A stretch of DNA of 9,030 nt from Flammeovirgaceae bacterium UBA2371 (GTDB lineage: Bacteria > Bacteroidota > Bacteroidia > Cytophagales > Cyclobacteriaceae), in NCBI GenBank assembly GCA_002345965.1, contig DDTF01000006.1, positions 1 to 9,030 of the forward strand. The letters run 5' to 3'. Under the pieces are notes generated by a model. It made no database searches. It was not told the origin of the DNA and saw nothing but the letters and a program-made list of their open reading frames with translations. This document shows, piece by piece, positions 6,962-9,030 of the stretch. Both the position numbers and the translations under genes were made by a program. The stretch's first letter is position 1, and each line of letters opens with the position of its first letter.

Positions 6962-8128
6962 ATGAAATTTAAATTCACCTGGATTATTTTATTGATTTGC
7001 TTCACAGTAGAGGCCCAATCATTGGCAAGCGAAAATCTCGCCCACCTTTATGATCCAACTGATGAAATTGAAGTGGAGTGGCTAATGGTAAAACAAAGCG
7101 GAAAAATCACAGTTAATTATGCCATTACATCCACATCAAATAGTGCATCAGATGAAATGTATCTCATGGAATGGGAAAAAAGGGAATCGCTTTCACAGCG
7201 TCAAGGTAAGACCATTCAATCTGATTCAATGTTGCTATCATCGGGTGGTGTAAGGCGCGGAGAGCTTGCCGTTGCCTATACCAATGATCCATGGATTCTA
7301 TTTTTAAAGATTACCCAAATAACCACCTCCAAAACATGGTCTTTCCCCTTTCTCATAGAAAAGAATTATCCTGTAAATGGCTTTGTAAGTCAGGGGGACG
7401 AAAAATTATTCAATCCCTATTTAAAGATTGGCCAAGCTTACACTTTTAACGGTCCAACAGAAAAAACACAATTGTATGTGTACAGATATACTCAGGATTT
7501 TACCTCTGCGTATCCGCCCTTTTCAAAAAACACAGGGCCTGCAGACCCACTTCTGCTTCCAGATTCCAGTTTTACTATTGCCAATGGCTCTAAACTTGCG
7601 CTTTCCCGTGAAGGTCTTTACCTGGTTCAAGCCGATACCATGGCGGCTGAAGGCTACTCGTTCAGAGTAAGTAGTGGCTCCTTCCCCAAATACACTCGCA
7701 TTCAGGATTTGGTGGAACCGCTGGTGTTTATTTGCACGAAAGATGAATTCAGTAAACTACAGCAAGCCAACGGTGATAAAGTAGCGTTTGATCAAGTCAT
7801 TATGGGTATTACCAGAGACAAGGACAGGGCAAAACGTTTTATGAAAAGCTATTATTCTCGAGTAGAGCTAGCCAATAAATTCTTTACCTCTTACAAGGAG
7901 GGTTGGAAATCGGATCGGGGAATGATTTATATCATTTTTGGATTACCCGATGAAATTCGAAAAACCAGTCAAAATGAAATTTGGTATTACAAGGATTCAC
8001 GCACCAAATTTGTTTTTATCAAGAAAGGCAGCGTATATGATCCCGATTACTATACCTTGATGCGAGACGATCGCTTCACGCAATTGTGGTACAATACGAT
8101 AGACCTTTGGAGGAAGAGCAGGTTTTAA
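6962..8128 (+). CDS. Secreted GWxTD-domain protein
   Basis: This is a 388-residue protein with an N-terminal signal peptide (basic KFKF, hydrophobic 6-15, likely cleavage near VEA|QS at 18-19), so it is exported. The middle (about 35-245) is rich in beta-strand-like sequence and has no motif I recognise. The C-terminal third matches the GWxTD domain: RVELANKFFTSYKEGW (300-315), then KSDRGMIYIIFGLPDEI (316-332), NEIWYYKD (338-345) and a DPDYY/WYNTIDLWRK tail. The signature here reads GWKSD, with serine in place of the usual threonine. The GWxTD domain is known from Bacteroidota and Acidobacteria, and its function is not established. The ATG at 6962 follows a TAATTTTG promoter element. rlmB lies 63 nt downstream on the same strand with no hairpin between, so the two may share a transcript. 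Confidence 0.88.
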   Translation: MKFKFTWIILLICFTVEAQSLASENLAHLYDPTDEIEVEWLMVKQSGKITVNYAITSTSNSASDEMYLMEWEKRESLSQRQGKTIQSDSMLLSSGGVRRGELAVAYTNDPWILFLKITQITTSKTWSFPFLIEKNYPVNGFVSQGDEKLFNPYLKIGQAYTFNGPTEKTQLYVYRYTQDFTSAYPPFSKNTGPADPLLLPDSSFTIANGSKLALSREGLYLVQADTMAAEGYSFRVSSGSFPKYTRIQDLVEPLVFICTKDEFSKLQQANGDKVAFDQVIMGITRDKDRAKRFMKSYYSRVELANKFFTSYKEGWKSDRGMIYIIFGLPDEIRKTSQNEIWYYKDSRTKFVFIKKGSVYDPDYYTLMRDDRFTQLWYNTIDLWRKSRF

Positions 8129-8191
8129 TCCGTTTCACTCCCACATTAATTAATTTGTTTTGACACATCATTTTTGGAACTTGGCTGCCAA

Positions 8192-8932
8192 ATGAAGAAA
8201 GCTGAAATGATTTTTGGTACGCGTGCTGTCATGGAGGCAGTAAAAGCGGGCCGCGAAATAGAAAAGATTTTCATTCAGGCAGGACTGAACAACGATCTGG
8301 TAAAAGAGCTTATTGCCGTAGCCGGTGAGCATGGAGTACCCCTTTCTTTTACGCCCCAACAAAAGCTCAACAAACTTTCCACTAAAAACCACCAGGGAGT
8401 GATTTGCTTACTCTCAGCAGTAAAGTACGCGGTTATAGAGGATCTTATTGATCATGCCTATAATGAGGGCAAAGAACCCTTTTTTCTCATTCTGGATAGG
8501 ATTACGGATGTGAGGAATTTTGGCGCCATTGCACGAACGGCTGAATGTGCCGGCCTTACAGGGATTATCATTCCAGACAAAGGCAATGCACCCATCACTG
8601 CCGATGCCATGAAAACTTCCGCTGGAGCACTCAGCTACTTACCGGTATGCCGGGTTAAAGACTTGAAAAAATCAATTCAGACTTTAAAAGAGAACGGAAT
8701 TCAAATTTTAGCATGTACAGAAAAGGCAAGTCAATCGCTCTATGAAATTGACATGAACTCACCCATTGCACTCATTCTGGGCTCCGAAGAAGATGGCATT
8801 ACTCCAATGCTACTGAGGGACGTAGATCACCTGGTTAAGATTCCGATGTTTGGCAATATTGGTTCGTTAAATGTATCCGTGTCTGCTGGAATTGCCCTTT
8901 ACGAAGTGATCCGACAAAAAAATTATAAATAG
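8192..8932 (+). CDS. rlmB: 23S rRNA (guanosine-2'-O-)-methyltransferase RlmB
   Basis: This is a 246-residue SpoU/TrmH-family (SPOUT) enzyme, expected to 2'-O-methylate the 23S rRNA guanosine equivalent to E. coli G2251 in the peptidyl-transferase centre. Residues 5-78 form the L30e-like SpoU substrate-binding domain, with the typical IFGTRAVMEAV start and NHQGV (66-70). The catalytic trefoil-knot domain carries all three motifs: DVRNFGAIARTAE (106-118) with Asn109 and Arg115, LILGSEEDGI (194-203) with Glu199, and IPMFGNIGSLNVSVSAGIALYE (217-238) with the SLNVSVSAG SAM-binding loop. The length agrees with E. coli RlmB (243 residues). The frame could open at a TTG (8174-8176), but the ATG at 8192 gives the usual MKKAEMIFG start, so I chose it. 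Its close relative TrmH/TrmL-type tRNA methyltransferase is less likely because of the N-terminal domain. The last ten bases overlap the convergent gene at the right edge. Confidence 0.93.
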   Translation: MKKAEMIFGTRAVMEAVKAGREIEKIFIQAGLNNDLVKELIAVAGEHGVPLSFTPQQKLNKLSTKNHQGVICLLSAVKYAVIEDLIDHAYNEGKEPFFLILDRITDVRNFGAIARTAECAGLTGIIIPDKGNAPITADAMKTSAGALSYLPVCRVKDLKKSIQTLKENGIQILACTEKASQSLYEIDMNSPIALILGSEEDGITPMLLRDVDHLVKIPMFGNIGSLNVSVSAGIALYEVIRQKNYK

Positions 8933-9030
8933 TCGTTACCGTCAGGTCTTGCCTTCAAATCGTTTACAAATCTTCTGAATAGGTCTTCCTGGTCTTTTTG
9001 ACACACAATAATAACATTGTCAAACTCTCC
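8923..9030 (-). CDS. C-terminal fragment of an unidentified gene (cut by the window edge)
   Basis: Read on the minus strand from the right edge, one frame is open for 35 codons and ends with TAA at 8925-8923. The peptide begins GEFDNVIIVCQKDQED and ends with KARPDGNDYL. Its mix of a hydrophobic strand (NVIIVC), an amphipathic helix (EDLFRRFVNDLKAR) and a polar end looks like real protein rather than random translation. The start lies outside the window. I do not recognise the family. The gene converges on rlmB and the two coding regions overlap by ten bases, including both stop codons. Confidence 0.6.
   Translation of the reverse strand, partial: GEFDNVIIVCQKDQEDLFRRFVNDLKARPDGNDYL

Noticed and set aside
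8169..8176. CATTTTTG as a -7 promoter element for rlmB
   Set aside because: It differs from TAnnTTTG at the important first T and has no TTG at the -33 spacing. It remains possible that rlmB has its own weak promoter, but I cannot support it.
1..9030. A dedicated new multi-gene system (defence, mobile element or secondary-metabolite cluster)
   Set aside because: Gene orientation flips at nearly every gene, the genes are housekeeping or envelope types, and there are no integrases, toxins, nucleases, direct repeats or attachment sites.

Overview
The window looks like an ordinary chromosomal stretch of a Bacteroidota bacterium, probably from the Cytophagales or a related order. The evidence is a DUF2723/GT117 membrane protein, a GWxTD-type secreted protein, A-rich gene starts without clear Shine-Dalgarno sequences, and two copies of the Bacteroidota -7 promoter element TAnnTTTG. 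The order-level placement is inference. There are seven complete protein genes and the 3' end of an eighth. I see no rRNA or tRNA gene, CRISPR array, insertion sequence or integrase.

Layout: (1) 1-1209, minus strand, a secreted tetratricopeptide-repeat protein. (2) 1268-1900, plus strand, a multi-pass membrane protein that resembles the Yip1 fold. (3) 1905-3005, minus strand, a PLP-dependent sugar aminotransferase (DegT/DnrJ/EryC1/StrS family, closest in feel to the FdtB/QdtB 3-aminotransferases). (4) 3128-6076, plus strand, a large DUF2723 (GT117) GT-C-type membrane glycosyltransferase, followed by a strong intrinsic terminator. (5) 6119-6895, minus strand, a class I SAM-dependent methyltransferase. 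(6) 6962-8128, plus strand, a secreted GWxTD-domain protein. (7) 8192-8932, plus strand, the 23S rRNA 2'-O-methyltransferase RlmB. (8) 8923-9030, minus strand, the C-terminal end of an unidentified gene that overlaps the end of rlmB tail to tail.

Gene orientation alternates almost every gene, so only the GWxTD gene and rlmB could share a transcript. There are convergent pairs at 1900/1905, 6076/6119 and 8932/8923, and divergent pairs at 1209/1268, 3005/3128 and 6895/6962. The aminotransferase, the GT117 protein and the methyltransferase have jobs that fit surface glycan or glycoprotein synthesis, and the TPR and GWxTD proteins are exported, so an envelope theme is plausible. The alternating strands argue against one dedicated operon. 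I did not find a convincing new multi-gene system. The points most worth a second look are the mirror-image divergent promoter at 6911-6951, the short partial gene at the right edge, a possible IML2/TTC39-like signature in the TPR protein, and the pairing of an amino-sugar enzyme with a GT117 protein. Three genes have a non-ATG codon at the 5' end of their reading frame. For two of them (the methyltransferase and rlmB) an internal ATG is the better start, and the coordinates given here use it.
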